A stretch of DNA of 64,000 bases from Fontibacillus puldeungensis (GCF_042678945.1 NZ_JBHTLM010000013.1:90478-154477), one strand, 5' to 3'. Positions 43,210 to 52,805 are shown, counted from the first letter of the stretch. Notes: generated from the letters alone by a model not told the origin. Numbers and translations: made by a program.

Positions 43210-43908
43210 GTGAATGGAGATCTAAAGCAGTTACAGCATAAACTACAACTGGTATTCCATAATCGGCAGTTATTGAAACAGGCCTTCACCCATGCATCTT
43301 ACGTCAATGAGCACCGCTTCAGCCAACATGAGGATAATGAACGCCTGGAGTTTTTGGGCGATGCTGTTCTTGAACTCACAGTTTCGGAGCATTTGTATCG
43401 GCTATTTCCGGATCGTCCTGAAGGGGAATTGACCAAACTGCGTGCTGCGCTTGTTTGTGAGCCTTCGCTCGTAAAATTCGCGGAAAGCCTGGAGTTTGGT
43501 CAGTATGTTTTGTTGGGCAAAGGTGAAGAGTTAACAGGAGGCAGAACCAGACCGGCGCTTTTGGCCGATGTGTTTGAATCCTTTATCGGTGCGTTATACC
43601 TGGATCAGGGCCTGGAAGTAGTTACTGCCTTTCTTCATCGCCATGTATTCTCTCAATTATCACTGGATGGAAAACTGCAGACTAGCGATTACAAGACAGA
43701 ACTGCAGGAATTGACACAGCACCATAACATGGGGACGCTGGAATACCGAATTGTTGAAGAACGGGGACCGGCGCACGAGCGCGAATTCGTCTCGGAAGTA
43801 TGTATGGAGGGGCGAGCGCTTGGCCGAGGAACTGGGAGATCCAAGAAGGAAGCGGAGCAGCAGGCTGCAGCCGAAGCTCTGAATTTGCTTAAGGCGTCGT
43901 ATAATTAA
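43210..43908 (+). CDS. rnc: Ribonuclease III
   Basis: Double-strand-specific RNase of 232 residues, for rRNA and mRNA processing. The nuclease signature NERLEFLGDAVLELTVSEHL holds the metal ligands (Glu and Asp, about 44-53), with DVFESFIGALYLDQG (second Asp/Glu set) later; the C-terminal dsRNA-binding domain covers about 160-228 (GRGTGRSKKEAEQQAA). GTG (spacing 9 from AAGGGG) is preferred; a TTG one codon earlier is an alternative. Gene order rnc-smc-ftsY is the Bacillales standard. Confidence 0.96.
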   Translation: MNGDLKQLQHKLQLVFHNRQLLKQAFTHASYVNEHRFSQHEDNERLEFLGDAVLELTVSEHLYRLFPDRPEGELTKLRAALVCEPSLVKFAESLEFGQYVLLGKGEELTGGRTRPALLADVFESFIGALYLDQGLEVVTAFLHRHVFSQLSLDGKLQTSDYKTELQELTQHHNMGTLEYRIVEERGPAHEREFVSEVCMEGRALGRGTGRSKKEAEQQAAAEALNLLKASYN

Positions 43909-43931
43909 ATCGTTTTTTATTATTAAAGGAA

Positions 43932-43978
43932 AGGCTGCCCGACTTGGTCTAAAACCAGGCCATGGGGCAGCTTTTTTT
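43932..43978 (+). terminator. Terminator after rnc
   Basis: AGGCTGCCC and GGGGCAGCT form a strong stem followed by seven Ts, 25 bases after the rnc stop. Confidence 0.92.
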
Positions 43979-44079
43979 ATTAGTGGCCTATAGGCCTGGA
44001 CAGTATCAACCGAAGATTCAATGTGAATTTTTGAAATATCTCTAGGCTTTTGGAATGTTGAATTTACCACTTCATAAAT

Positions 44080-44320
44080 TTAACAGGAGAACCTCCCGTT
44101 ATTTTTGGCAAAAAGGGTAGATTGGACTGAATTAACAGGAAAACCTCCTGTTAATATAACTAATATAGGCTGTATTAGGGATAATGCGCTATATTAGCAG
44201 GAGAATTTCCATCTAATTTCTTTCTAACCGGTGATCCATGGTTAATTAGCAGGAGGAATTCCATCTAATATTTCTTCAGTCGGTGATCGGTTCAAATTAG
44301 CGTGAGGATTTCAGATTGTT
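44080..44320. repeat. Degenerate tandem array of about 52-bp units with palindromic cores (5 units)
   Basis: Units start at 44080, 44132, 44194, 44246 and 44297: steps of 52, 62, 52 and 51. Each begins with a 21-23-base dyad: TTAACAGG..CCTCCCGTTA, TTAACAGG..CCTGTTAA (perfect 8-bp arms), then two copies of TTAGCAGGAG..TTCCATCTAA type, and a decayed fifth. Between the dyads a second block recurs (CCGGTGATCCATGGTTAA; CGGTGATCGGTTCAAA). It fills most of the 607 bases between rnc and smc, where no gene is seen. Function unknown. Confidence 0.75.
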
Positions 44321-44515
44321 GAGAAAACCCCGAGTTTCATCGTAAGTGTTGATTCGGTGGTTCCTAAGCCAAGCAGAGGAATAGGGGGGGCATTTCAAAA
44401 GGCTCTTTCTTGACTCATAACAATCCTACTCCAATATGCCCATGTAGTTCCTTGAACGCCTGTCCTCAGGAGCTTTTTGTGTGTTACAATAGTCGTTAGA
44501 GGTGATCGTGAACGT

Positions 44516-47500
44516 ATGTTTCTGAAACGGATAGAGTTAGCTGGCTTTAAGTCATTTGCCGACAAGACAGAAATGGAGTTTGTCCGCGGCATTACCGCCG
44601 TGGTTGGTCCTAACGGTAGTGGCAAAAGCAACATTTCCGACGGCATCCGCTGGGTGCTGGGGGAACAAAGTGCCAAATCGCTGCGCGGCGGCAAAATGGA
44701 GGACATTATTTTCGCGGGTAGCGACGCGCGCAAAGCGGTTAATTTCGGGGAGGTATCGCTGACGCTGGATAATATCGACCAGGCTCTGCCGCTCGATTTT
44801 AGCGAAGTTACCGTTACACGGCGGGTACATCGCAGCGGCGACAGCGAGTACTTTATCAATAAGCAGTCTTGCCGGCTTAAGGATATTACCGAGTTGTTTA
44901 TGGATACTGGAATCGGTAAGGAAGCCTACTCTATCATCGGCCAAGGTCGGATTGAGGAGATTTTGAGTACCCGTTCGGAGGATCGCCGTGGCATATTTGA
45001 AGAAGCTTCGGGCATCGTCAAGTACAAAAGCCGGAAGCGCGACGCCCGGCGCAAACTGGATGAGACCGAACAAAATTTACTGCGCATTCACGATCTGGTG
45101 AGTGAACTGGAGGATCAAATTGAACCGCTGAAGGAGCAATCCGAGAAAGCGCTGAAATATAAAGATTTGCGTGAGCAGTTGAAAAATAAAGAGATTTCGT
45201 TATATGTGCATCAAATTGAGCAAATACACGAAACGTGGAGCGAAGCTAACGCCAAGCTGGCCAAGCTTCAGGAAGAGCAGCTGGCGTTGTCTACGGTCGT
45301 ATCCGCGCACGATGCCAAGCTGGAGAGCGACCGTTTGGCGCTTCGGCAAGTAGAGGATCAGATTGAGGTACTGCAGGCGCAACTGCTGGAGTATAGTGAA
45401 AAATTCGAAAAGAGCGAAGGTTACGGCGAAGTACTGAAGGAACGAGCCAAGCATCTGGCTCAAAACCGTGAACAGCTGCGGGAATCGCTTGCAGTCAGCG
45501 AGGAGCGTTTTGCTCAGCGTTCTTTGGAAATGAACGAACTTGCAGAAAAATTTACTGTCGCCGAGAAGCAGCTTTTGGAGCTGCGTAGCCAGCTTTCCGC
45601 TGAAGAAGCCAAGCTGATCGGTGTCACCGGCGGCATAAGCCAAGCTCAGGAGGAAGGGCTCAAGGGCCAACTCCTCGATGTTATCAACAGAATGGCTCAA
45701 ACACGCAACGAAATTCACTATTCCGAGCAGCAGAAGGAAGGCGTTAAGCGCCGGATGGACCGTGCGGAAGAAGAGGGCGTGAAATGGCGCGATGAGCTGG
45801 AACGGCTTAAGGCGAGCAAAAAAGAGCTGGACGTCGTACTTGAGAAGCTTGGAAAAGAAATTGCCGATTTAAGAGGGCAGTTTATCAAAGAGAGCGAACG
45901 TTACCAGTCATTGCAGAAGCTCGTGGAAGAGAGCCAAAGCGGGATTCGTAAATGGGAGCAGAAGCGTGAAGGCCTGGTTTCCCGACGCGACACGATGAAG
46001 GAAATGGAAGACGACTACGACGGCTTTGTGCTTGGCGTAAAAGAAGTACTGAAGGCTGCCCGAAAATCCATATTGTCTGGCGTACATGGTGCAGTGGCAG
46101 AGCTCATTCGTGTCCCTGAGAAGCTGGAGATCGCGGTGGAAACAGCGCTTGGCGCCGCGATGCAGCACATCGTCATGGAGAACGAGGCAGTATCCCGGCA
46201 AGCGATATCTTTTCTGAAGCAGCGACAGCTCGGCCGGGCTACGTTTTTACCACTGGACGTTATTCGCCCTCGTCAAATATCCGCCTCTGACAAGAGATTG
46301 ATGGAGGAAGCGGAAGGTTTTATCGGGATCGGCGCGGAGCTCGTCGGTTATGACTCGCGTTATGCGGACATCGTTGGCAGTTTGCTGGGCAATGTGGTGT
46401 TTGCCAGTGACCTGGAACGAGCTAATAAGATGGCGGCCCGCTGCCAATACCGTTTCCGGATCGTGACACTCGAAGGCGACGTCGTTAATGCCGGCGGTTC
46501 GATGACGGGGGGCAGCCAGCACCGTAAAAATAACAATTTGCTCGGCCGCAAACGTCAACTGGACCAACTCGCAAACGATATTCATGAGAGCGATGGGATG
46601 CTGGACAAGTTGCGCAAAGGGCTGACTGATCTGCGGGAGCAGCTGAGCCGTTCGGAGAAGGAGCTAACGAAGCTTCGCGAAGCCGGCGATACGAAACGTG
46701 TGGAGGAACAGTCACGCGCGGGTGACCTTAAGCAGTTAGAGCACGAATATCGCCATGTTTCAGAGCAGTTTGAGTTGTATGGACAGGAGAAGGGAACGTA
46801 TCTCAAAGAGCTTGGGGACCTCGAAACGGCGAAAAAAGCGGCAGAGGAGCGGCTTGTTCAGCTTGAGAAAGAAGAACAATCCGTTCAGCAATCGATTAAG
46901 GCCGCAGAATTTGCACGCAAAGCAAGTGAATCTGCTAAGGAAGAGCTGCAGGACTTGCTGACTGATTTGAAGGTCCGTGAAGGTAAGCTTGATCAGGAAT
47001 GTCAGTCGCTTCGTACGCAGCTGCGTCGTTCAGAGGAAGATTGCAAAATACAAGAGCGCGAGCTTGAACAGAACCGTAAAATTTTGCAATCCATCGAAGC
47101 GGATCTGCTGCAAAACGAGCAGCAAAGCGTAAATCAGCGTGAAGAACTCAATGATTTCAAGCTGAAGAAGGAACGCGCCGGGGAGCAGCTTGAGTTTGAG
47201 CGTGCATCTCGGGCAGTGCTCGTTAAGAAACTGGCGGACGGAGAGAACGAAACAAAAGAGCAACGGCTCGGTTTAAAGGCTGTAGAGGAACAGCTGCGGC
47301 AAACGGAAATTCAAGCGAACCGACTTGATGTAGAATTGGACAACATTTTACGGAAGCTTTCCGATGACTATGAACTGAGCTATGAACTCGCCAAGCAGCG
47401 CTATGCTGTGCCGGAGGACGTTCCACAGACTCAGGCTGACGTTAAAGAATTGAAACGACAGATAACCCTGCTAGGGGATGTGAATCTTGGTGCGATTGAG

Positions 47501-48088
47501 GAATATAATCGTGTTTCCGAGCGTTATCAGTTCCTCACGGTGCAGAAGGACGATTTGGTGGAGGCGAAAACGACGCTGTATCAGGTAATCCGTGAAATGG
47601 ATGAGGAGATGTCCAAGCGTTTCAAAATGACATTTGACTCAATCCGTCGGGAATTCGGCATCGTTTTCACGAAGCTGTTTGGCGGCGGTCGGGCTGATCT
47701 AGTGCTGATCGATCCGGACAATTTGCTGGAGACCGGGATCGATGTCGTTGCCCAGCCGCCGGGGAAAAAGCTGCAAAACTTACAGCTTCTCTCCGGGGGA
47801 GAACGCGCCTTGACGGCGATGGCGCTGCTGTTTGCTATCCTGCAGGTGAAGCCTGTACCGTTTTGCGTTCTTGATGAAGTTGAAGCGGCACTGGATGAGG
47901 CGAACGTCGTTCGATTTGCTCAGTATTTACGGGAGTTTTCTGAACAGACGCAGTTTATCGTCGTGACTCACCGCAAAGGGACGATGGAGGAAGCGGATGT
48001 GCTTTACGGTGTAACTATGGAAGAAGGCGGCGTGTCCAAGCTCGTTTCGGTGAAGCTAGAGGACGAGGATACGGTGGAAATAGCCTAA
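44516..48088 (+). CDS. smc: Chromosome segregation protein Smc
   Basis: Condensin ATPase of 1190 residues, which folds and separates the chromosome with ScpA and ScpB. N-terminal head with Walker A VVGPNGSGKSNISDGIRWVL (about 30-49), two long coiled coils (about 170-500 and 670-1020), a hinge (about 515-660; MTGGSQHRKNN near its end) and the C-terminal head with LLSGGERALTAMALLFAIL (about 1095-1113) and Walker B VLDEVEAALDEANV. ATG is chosen by the universal start FLKRIELAGFKSFADKT with GAGGTGATC upstream. Full length. Confidence 0.98.
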   Translation: MFLKRIELAGFKSFADKTEMEFVRGITAVVGPNGSGKSNISDGIRWVLGEQSAKSLRGGKMEDIIFAGSDARKAVNFGEVSLTLDNIDQALPLDFSEVTVTRRVHRSGDSEYFINKQSCRLKDITELFMDTGIGKEAYSIIGQGRIEEILSTRSEDRRGIFEEASGIVKYKSRKRDARRKLDETEQNLLRIHDLVSELEDQIEPLKEQSEKALKYKDLREQLKNKEISLYVHQIEQIHETWSEANAKLAKLQEEQLALSTVVSAHDAKLESDRLALRQVEDQIEVLQAQLLEYSEKFEKSEGYGEVLKERAKHLAQNREQLRESLAVSEERFAQRSLEMNELAEKFTVAEKQLLELRSQLSAEEAKLIGVTGGISQAQEEGLKGQLLDVINRMAQTRNEIHYSEQQKEGVKRRMDRAEEEGVKWRDELERLKASKKELDVVLEKLGKEIADLRGQFIKESERYQSLQKLVEESQSGIRKWEQKREGLVSRRDTMKEMEDDYDGFVLGVKEVLKAARKSILSGVHGAVAELIRVPEKLEIAVETALGAAMQHIVMENEAVSRQAISFLKQRQLGRATFLPLDVIRPRQISASDKRLMEEAEGFIGIGAELVGYDSRYADIVGSLLGNVVFASDLERANKMAARCQYRFRIVTLEGDVVNAGGSMTGGSQHRKNNNLLGRKRQLDQLANDIHESDGMLDKLRKGLTDLREQLSRSEKELTKLREAGDTKRVEEQSRAGDLKQLEHEYRHVSEQFELYGQEKGTYLKELGDLETAKKAAEERLVQLEKEEQSVQQSIKAAEFARKASESAKEELQDLLTDLKVREGKLDQECQSLRTQLRRSEEDCKIQERELEQNRKILQSIEADLLQNEQQSVNQREELNDFKLKKERAGEQLEFERASRAVLVKKLADGENETKEQRLGLKAVEEQLRQTEIQANRLDVELDNILRKLSDDYELSYELAKQRYAVPEDVPQTQADVKELKRQITLLGDVNLGAIEEYNRVSERYQFLTVQKDDLVEAKTTLYQVIREMDEEMSKRFKMTFDSIRREFGIVFTKLFGGGRADLVLIDPDNLLETGIDVVAQPPGKKLQNLQLLSGGERALTAMALLFAILQVKPVPFCVLDEVEAALDEANVVRFAQYLREFSEQTQFIVVTHRKGTMEEADVLYGVTMEEGGVSKLVSVKLEDEDTVEIA

Positions 48089-48103
48089 TCCGTCATGCGG
48101 GCG

Positions 48104-48138
48104 GGTACGGTTCTAGTTAACGATGTCAGAACCGTACC
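48104..48138 (+). terminator. Perfect 11-bp hairpin after smc
   Basis: GGTACGGTTCT and AGAACCGTACC enclose a 13-base loop, 15 bases past the smc stop. The tail TTGGCTTC is a weak T-tract, so termination may be partial. The remaining bases to ftsY (48139-48370) are AT-rich, with two AAAAATAGC repeats and no gene. Confidence 0.65.
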
Positions 48139-48370
48139 TTGGCTTCACCAGTGCTCATCAAGCGGCTCCATTATTGCTTAAGGTTGGCACAGTATGGCAT
48201 AATGTGATTCGATAGCAGCGTTATTTTTGCCTAGAAATTCATTTTTTCAAAAATAGCGGTATTTCCTGGTGCCATTCTTGAAAAAATAGCATGAAAGCGT
48301 GAATTTCAGCAGGCTAACGGAACTACAAAGTCATTTGTTTTGTGAGATCATGAAGGAGGGGCATCCCCGT

Positions 48371-49366
48371 ATGAGTTTTTTTAAGAGGCTGAAAGAGAGT
48401 ATTGCATCCAAAACGGAATCGGTAACGAAGCAGTTTCGGGATGGACTTGAGAAGAGCCGTAAAGGCTTTGTCGAGAAAGTAACCGAGCTAATTACCCGCC
48501 GAAAGAAAATAGATGAGGAATTTTTCGAAGAGCTGGAGGAAATTTTAATTGGCGCTGATGTTGGTGTCAACACGGTGCTGAAGCTGATCGATGAACTGCG
48601 CGATGAAGTGAAAAAGCGGCGTATTGAGGATGCTGCAGAACTGCAACCGCTGCTTTCTGAGAAGCTGACCGGGCTGCTGCGCGGCGATGAGGATAACGAC
48701 ATAAACCTGAACCCTGATGGAATCAGCGTTATTTTGTTCGTTGGCGTTAACGGTGTCGGCAAAACGACGACGATTGGCAAGCTCGCACATTATTACAAGC
48801 AGCAAGGTAAAAAAGTGCTTATGGCCGCAGGAGATACGTTCCGGGCCGGTGCGATCGAACAACTGGAGGTTTGGGGCAAACGTGTAGGTGTCGATGTGAT
48901 CAAGCAGCAAGCTGGATCGGATCCGGCAGCGGTGATGTTCGATGCAGTTCAGGCAGCAAAGCAAAGAGGAGCGGAGATTTTACTTTGCGATACAGCAGGG
49001 CGCCTTCAGAATAAGTCGAATTTGATGGAGGAGCTGAACAAAATTTACCGCGTCATTCAGCGTGAAATTCCAGGCGCTCCACACGAGGTTTTGATGGTAC
49101 TCGACGCAACCACCGGTCAAAACGCACTCAGCCAAGCCAAGCTGTTTGGCGAGAAAAGCGGTGTGACGGGGCTTGTATTAACAAAGCTCGACGGTACAGC
49201 CAAAGGCGGCATCGTTATTGCAATCCGTCAGGAATTAAGCCTTCCGGTCAAATTTGTCGGACTCGGCGAGAAGATCGATGATTTGCAAAAATTCGATTCC
49301 GAGCAGTTCGTACATGGTCTGTTCGCTGGACTCATCAGCGAAGAGGAAGAATCGGACGAAGCCTAA
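48371..49366 (+). CDS. ftsY: Signal recognition particle receptor FtsY
   Basis: Membrane-associated GTPase of 331 residues that receives SRP-ribosome complexes. It has a short N-terminal charged part (no long acidic A domain), the N domain, and the G domain with GVNGVGKTTTIGKLA (about 121-135), DTAGRLQNKSNLMEEL (about 208-223) and TKLDGTAKGG (about 275-284). GGAGGGG lies 9 bases before ATG. It is near ylxM-ffh, as in Bacillus. Confidence 0.97.
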   Translation: MSFFKRLKESIASKTESVTKQFRDGLEKSRKGFVEKVTELITRRKKIDEEFFEELEEILIGADVGVNTVLKLIDELRDEVKKRRIEDAAELQPLLSEKLTGLLRGDEDNDINLNPDGISVILFVGVNGVGKTTTIGKLAHYYKQQGKKVLMAAGDTFRAGAIEQLEVWGKRVGVDVIKQQAGSDPAAVMFDAVQAAKQRGAEILLCDTAGRLQNKSNLMEELNKIYRVIQREIPGAPHEVLMVLDATTGQNALSQAKLFGEKSGVTGLVLTKLDGTAKGGIVIAIRQELSLPVKFVGLGEKIDDLQKFDSEQFVHGLFAGLISEEEESDEA

Positions 49367-49452
49367 ACTCAATCACCTTTTCACGAAAATGCCGTATGTA
49401 TATAGGTATGAGCCCTTTTTTTAAAAAAAGATATGAGCTTGGAGGTGTAAGT

Positions 49453-50100
49453 ATGGCAAATACGCATACGTATGACCGCAGAGAGGAAATTGCGAACGCG
49501 ATTACCCATGGCATAGGCACCCTGCTGAGTGTAGCAGGACTTGTGCTGCTCATCGTATTTTCCAGTCTGAAAGGATCGGCCTGGCATGTCGTCAGCTTTA
49601 CGATTTATGGGGTGAGTATGCTGCTGCTGTACCTGTGTTCCACACTGGTTCACAGCTTTAAAGAGGGAAAAGCGAAAGACTTGTTTGAGATTTTTGACCA
49701 CTCCTCCATTTACATTTATATCGCTGGAACATATACGCCATTTATGCTCGTTGCAGTACGCGGACCGCTCGGTTGGACGCTGTTCGGGGTTGTTTGGGGA
49801 ATTGCGTTGTTTGGTGTTGTGTTTAAAGCTTATTTCGTGAAGCGTTTCTTGTTTATGTCAACGATTTTTTATCTCATTATGGGCTGGCTCATTGTCATTG
49901 CCTGGGGTCCGTTAACAGCGGCTGTCCCGTATAACGGGATCGTGCTGCTCGTCGTGGGCGGCGTTTTGTATAGTCTGGGAACTGTGTTTTACGTGTGGCG
50001 GGGTTTCCAATACCACCATGCGATTTGGCATCTGTTTGTTCTGGCCGGCAGCATTACGCATTTTTTCGCGATACTTTTGTATTTGCTTCCAAACCAGTGA
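49453..50100 (+). CDS. trhA: Hemolysin III / TrhA family membrane protein
   Basis: Seven-helix membrane protein of 215 residues of the PAQR superfamily. Conserved histidines and acids are in REEIANAITHGIGTLLSVAG (about 9-28), CSTLVHSF (about 64-71), FDHSSIYIYIAGTYTPF (about 84-100) and YHHAIWHLFVLAGSITHFF (about 190-208). In B. subtilis and E. coli the family affects membrane energetics; the old hemolysin name is not proof of toxin activity. GGAGGTG is 7 bases before ATG. It is an extra gene between ftsY and ylxM. Confidence 0.92.
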   Translation: MANTHTYDRREEIANAITHGIGTLLSVAGLVLLIVFSSLKGSAWHVVSFTIYGVSMLLLYLCSTLVHSFKEGKAKDLFEIFDHSSIYIYIAGTYTPFMLVAVRGPLGWTLFGVVWGIALFGVVFKAYFVKRFLFMSTIFYLIMGWLIVIAWGPLTAAVPYNGIVLLVVGGVLYSLGTVFYVWRGFQYHHAIWHLFVLAGSITHFFAILLYLLPNQ

Positions 50101-50161
50101 TTCTTGTAAAGCTGAGCATTTGTCTACGAACCTTGGAAATTGTATAATAGAAAACTAAGTA

Positions 50162-50196
50162 AGGCCGCTGTTGAATTGATTTTGACGGCGGCTTTT
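50162..50196 (+). terminator. Terminator after the TrhA gene
   Basis: GGCCGC pairs with GCGGC(T) around a loop closed by GT/AC, followed by TTTTG. It separates trhA from the ylxM-ffh promoter. Confidence 0.7.
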
Positions 50197-50248
50197 GCTG
50201 TATATGAGAGGGGGTGAACATTGTTTGTGAGATGTTAAGGATTTTTAC

Positions 50249-50277
50249 TTGACATCGTTCTTTGCATTCGGTATGAT
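50249..50277 (+). promoter_or_regulatory. SigA-type promoter of ylxM-ffh
   Basis: TTGACA (50249-50254) and TATGAT (50272-50277) with 17 bases between. It lies 54 bases before the ylxM start. Confidence 0.85.
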
Positions 50278-50330
50278 AATGTTCGTTGATGCGCTGTAAA
50301 GTGTTTTTCCTTGACGGAGGGAGTGCCCAT

Positions 50331-50684
50331 ATGAGTCAGGAGAATAGGCTTGAGAAGACGAATCGGATCAACCTTCTATATGATTTCTACGAGACGCTGC
50401 TGACGGAAAAGCAGCAGACCTTTTTGAAATATTATTTTCTCGACGATTTTTCGTTAGGGGAAATTGCTGCAGAGTTTGAAATTAGCCGCCAGGCGGTATA
50501 TGAACATATAAAACGGGCCGAAGGCATGCTTGAAGCTTACGAACAGAAGCTGGGGCTGCTGAAGAGGCATGAGGCCCGAAGTGAAGCGATTATTAAGCTC
50601 GGACATTTGCTGGACGCCAGCTCCATTTCTTTAACGGATAAAGAGATTGCGCAGGAGTTGCTTCGTCAAGTGGAACAATTGTGA
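50331..50684 (+). CDS. ylxM: YlxM, SRP-associated regulator (UPF0122)
   Basis: Helical protein of 117 residues with a sigma-factor-like helix-turn-helix (FSLGEIAAEFEISRQAVYEH, about 41-60). In streptococci YlxM binds the SRP and its RNA and modulates FtsY GTPase activity. It is always next to ffh, as here (62-base gap). ATG is chosen with GGAGGG 9 bases upstream; the reading frame opens 15 codons earlier without a site. Confidence 0.95.
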   Translation: MSQENRLEKTNRINLLYDFYETLLTEKQQTFLKYYFLDDFSLGEIAAEFEISRQAVYEHIKRAEGMLEAYEQKLGLLKRHEARSEAIIKLGHLLDASSISLTDKEIAQELLRQVEQL

Positions 50685-50746
50685 TATGGTGAAATCAGAA
50701 AATACAAGGTAGTATGAATGGACAGAAGAACGGAGGTGACTGTTGA

Positions 50747-52123
50747 ATGGCATTTGAAGGATTGACAAGCAGGCTGCAGAACGTGTTCAGCAAGCTTCGC
50801 GGCAAAGGCAAGGTATCAGAGGACGATGTCAACGAAGCAATGCGCGAAGTGCGGCTAGCTCTTCTGGAAGCCGATGTCAACTTTAAAGTGGTTAAGGAGT
50901 TCATCGCCAAAGTCAAAGAGAAGTCCGTCGGTAAAGAGGTCATGGAGAGCTTTACGCCGGGCATGGTCATTATCGACATCGTGAACAAAGAGCTGACTGA
51001 GCTGATGGGCGGCAGCCAAGCGAAGCTGGCTAAGAGCAATCGCCCGCCAACCGTTGTAATGATGGCTGGTCTGCAAGGGGCCGGTAAAACGACGACGTCG
51101 GCTAAACTGGCCAAGCTGCTGCTTAAGGGCAATCATCGTCCACTGCTTGTGGCAGGGGATATTTACCGCCCGGCGGCAATCAAGCAGCTGCAGGTGCTTG
51201 GTGAACAGATCAAAGTTCCCGTGTTTACGCTGCCAGAGGGTAACAGTCCTGTTGAAATTGCACGACAAGCACTGCAGCATGCTAAGGATAACGGGAATGA
51301 CTATCTCTTGATCGATACGGCTGGACGTCTTCACATTGACGAGGAGTTGATGGAAGAACTCAAGCAAATCCATGAGGTAACCAAACCTGATGAAGTACTT
51401 CTTGTAGTGGATGCTATGACTGGTCAAGATGCGGTTAATGTGGCGGAAAGCTTCAATGAACAGCTGACGCTGACCGGTGTCGTTCTTACAAAGCTTGATG
51501 GCGATACACGCGGCGGTGCGGCGTTGTCCGTTAAAGCTGTGACTGGCTGCCCGATCAAGTTCGCTGCGCTAGGTGAGAAGATCGATGCACTCGAACCGTT
51601 CCATCCTGAACGGATGGCTTCGCGGATTCTCGGCATGGGCGACATGCTGTCGCTGATCGAGAAGGCGCAGGCCAACATCGACACCGAGAAAGCGAAGGAA
51701 ATGGAACGTAAGATGCGGAATGCGGAATTTACGTTCGATGATTTTCTGGAGCAAATGGAGCAGGTCAAGAAGTTGGGTCCACTTGATCAGCTGATGGATA
51801 TGATTCCCGGCATGGGCAAAGTGAAGCAGATGAAAGACATTAAGGTCGATGAGAAGCAAATGGGCCGGGTCGAAGCGATCGTTCACTCCATGACCAAACA
51901 GGAGAAGCAGAATCCGGATATGATCAATCATAGCCGGCGTAAGCGGATCGCTACTGGGAGCGGCACAACACTTGCCGATGTAAATCGATTGATCAAACAA
52001 TTCGATGAAATGCGCCGGATGATGAAGCAGTTCTCCGATATGATGGGGCCGAAGGGTAAAGGCAACAAAATGATGAAGCAGCTTGGCAAGGCTGGTAAAG
52101 GTATGAGGTTTCCTTTCCGTTAA
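50747..52123 (+). CDS. ffh: Signal recognition particle protein Ffh
   Basis: SRP GTPase of 458 residues. N domain, then G domain with GLQGAGKTTTSAKLAKLLLK (about 107-126), DTAGRLHID (about 191-199) and TKLDGDTRGGAALS (about 249-262), and the Met-rich M domain (about 300-450: MDMIPGMGKVKQM; MMKQFSDMMGPKG) that holds signal peptides and 4.5S RNA. Full length. The start is preceded by GGAGGTG. Confidence 0.98.
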   Translation: MAFEGLTSRLQNVFSKLRGKGKVSEDDVNEAMREVRLALLEADVNFKVVKEFIAKVKEKSVGKEVMESFTPGMVIIDIVNKELTELMGGSQAKLAKSNRPPTVVMMAGLQGAGKTTTSAKLAKLLLKGNHRPLLVAGDIYRPAAIKQLQVLGEQIKVPVFTLPEGNSPVEIARQALQHAKDNGNDYLLIDTAGRLHIDEELMEELKQIHEVTKPDEVLLVVDAMTGQDAVNVAESFNEQLTLTGVVLTKLDGDTRGGAALSVKAVTGCPIKFAALGEKIDALEPFHPERMASRILGMGDMLSLIEKAQANIDTEKAKEMERKMRNAEFTFDDFLEQMEQVKKLGPLDQLMDMIPGMGKVKQMKDIKVDEKQMGRVEAIVHSMTKQEKQNPDMINHSRRKRIATGSGTTLADVNRLIKQFDEMRRMMKQFSDMMGPKGKGNKMMKQLGKAGKGMRFPFR

Positions 52124-52232
52124 TAAGTGACTATGAGTTATTGGCTGCTTTTGGCGGAAAGTAATCCCACTAGCCATATTCGGCTTTTGATTACATGATA
52201 TATTAGTTCATTCTTTGAAGGAGGTGAATTTC

Positions 52233-52505
52233 GTGGCAGTTCGTATTCGTTTGAAACGCATTGGTGCTCATAAAGCTCCTTTCTACCGTATCGTGGTATC
52301 GAATTCCCGTTCCCCGCGTGACGGACGTTTTATCGAGGAAATTGGTTACTACAATCCGGTTGCTGAACCAGCTGTAGTTAACATCGATGAAGAGAAAGCA
52401 TTGAAATGGCTCCAAGACGGTGCACAAGCATCTGATACCGTTCGTAATCTGCTCAGTAAAGCAGGCGTAATGAAGAAATTTCATGAGCTTAGACAGCAAA
52501 AATAA
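52233..52505 (+). CDS. rpsP: Ribosomal protein S16
   Basis: 30S protein of 90 residues, starting AVRIRLKRIGAHKAPFYRIV. The start is GTG, with the strong AAGGAGGTG 8 bases upstream. It begins the usual rpsP-khpA-rimM-trmD cluster. Confidence 0.97.
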   Translation: MAVRIRLKRIGAHKAPFYRIVVSNSRSPRDGRFIEEIGYYNPVAEPAVVNIDEEKALKWLQDGAQASDTVRNLLSKAGVMKKFHELRQQK

Positions 52506-52527
52506 TTGCTGATTCGGAGGGTCTTAA

Positions 52528-52758
52528 ATGGAACAATTAGTCTGCGTTATTGCGAAGGCTCTTGTTGATCATCCGGACGATGTTCATGTGGAGGTAGTGG
52601 AGAAGGAACACCTGATTGTGTATGAGCTGTCCGTACATCCTGATGATGTAGGGAAAGTGATTGGCAAGCAGGGGAGAATCGCCAAGGCACTCCGCACGGT
52701 TGTAACATCGGCAGCCGTAAAGATGGATAAGCGGGTTACCGTGGACATCATGTCTTAA
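52528..52758 (+). CDS. khpA: RNA-binding KH-domain protein KhpA
   Basis: Single KH domain, 76 residues, with the RNA-contacting GKVIGKQGRIAKALRTVV (GxxG loop, about 45-48). KhpA pairs with KhpB/Jag in Gram-positives and affects elongation and sRNA function. Called ylqC in B. subtilis, at the same place. AGTTGA-GGAGGG upstream of ATG. A terminator follows. Confidence 0.96.
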   Translation: MEQLVCVIAKALVDHPDDVHVEVVEKEHLIVYELSVHPDDVGKVIGKQGRIAKALRTVVTSAAVKMDKRVTVDIMS

Positions 52759-52764
52759 AAATAT

Positions 52765-52805
52765 ACGAAAGGGGGTTAGGATGTTTGTCCTAGCCCTTTT
52801 TCGTA
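52765..52805 (+). terminator. Terminator after khpA
   Basis: ACGAAAGGGGGTTAGG pairs with CCTAGCCCTTTTTCGT around an 8-base loop, with the T-run in the right arm. Confidence 0.9.

Noticed and set aside
42276..43289. Long minus-strand frame opposite fabF and the rnc start
   Set aside because: FabF and RNase III are certain on the plus strand; the frame has Cys/His/Arg-rich composition typical of an antisense shadow.
44080..44320. CRISPR array
   Set aside because: Units are short, diverged palindromes, and the spacer part also recurs between units; no cas genes are near.
48200..48300. Possible fourth 52-bp array between smc and ftsY
   Set aside because: AAAAATAGC recurs, but the steps are about 33 and 40 bases and no TGYA-N5-TRCA cores are present.
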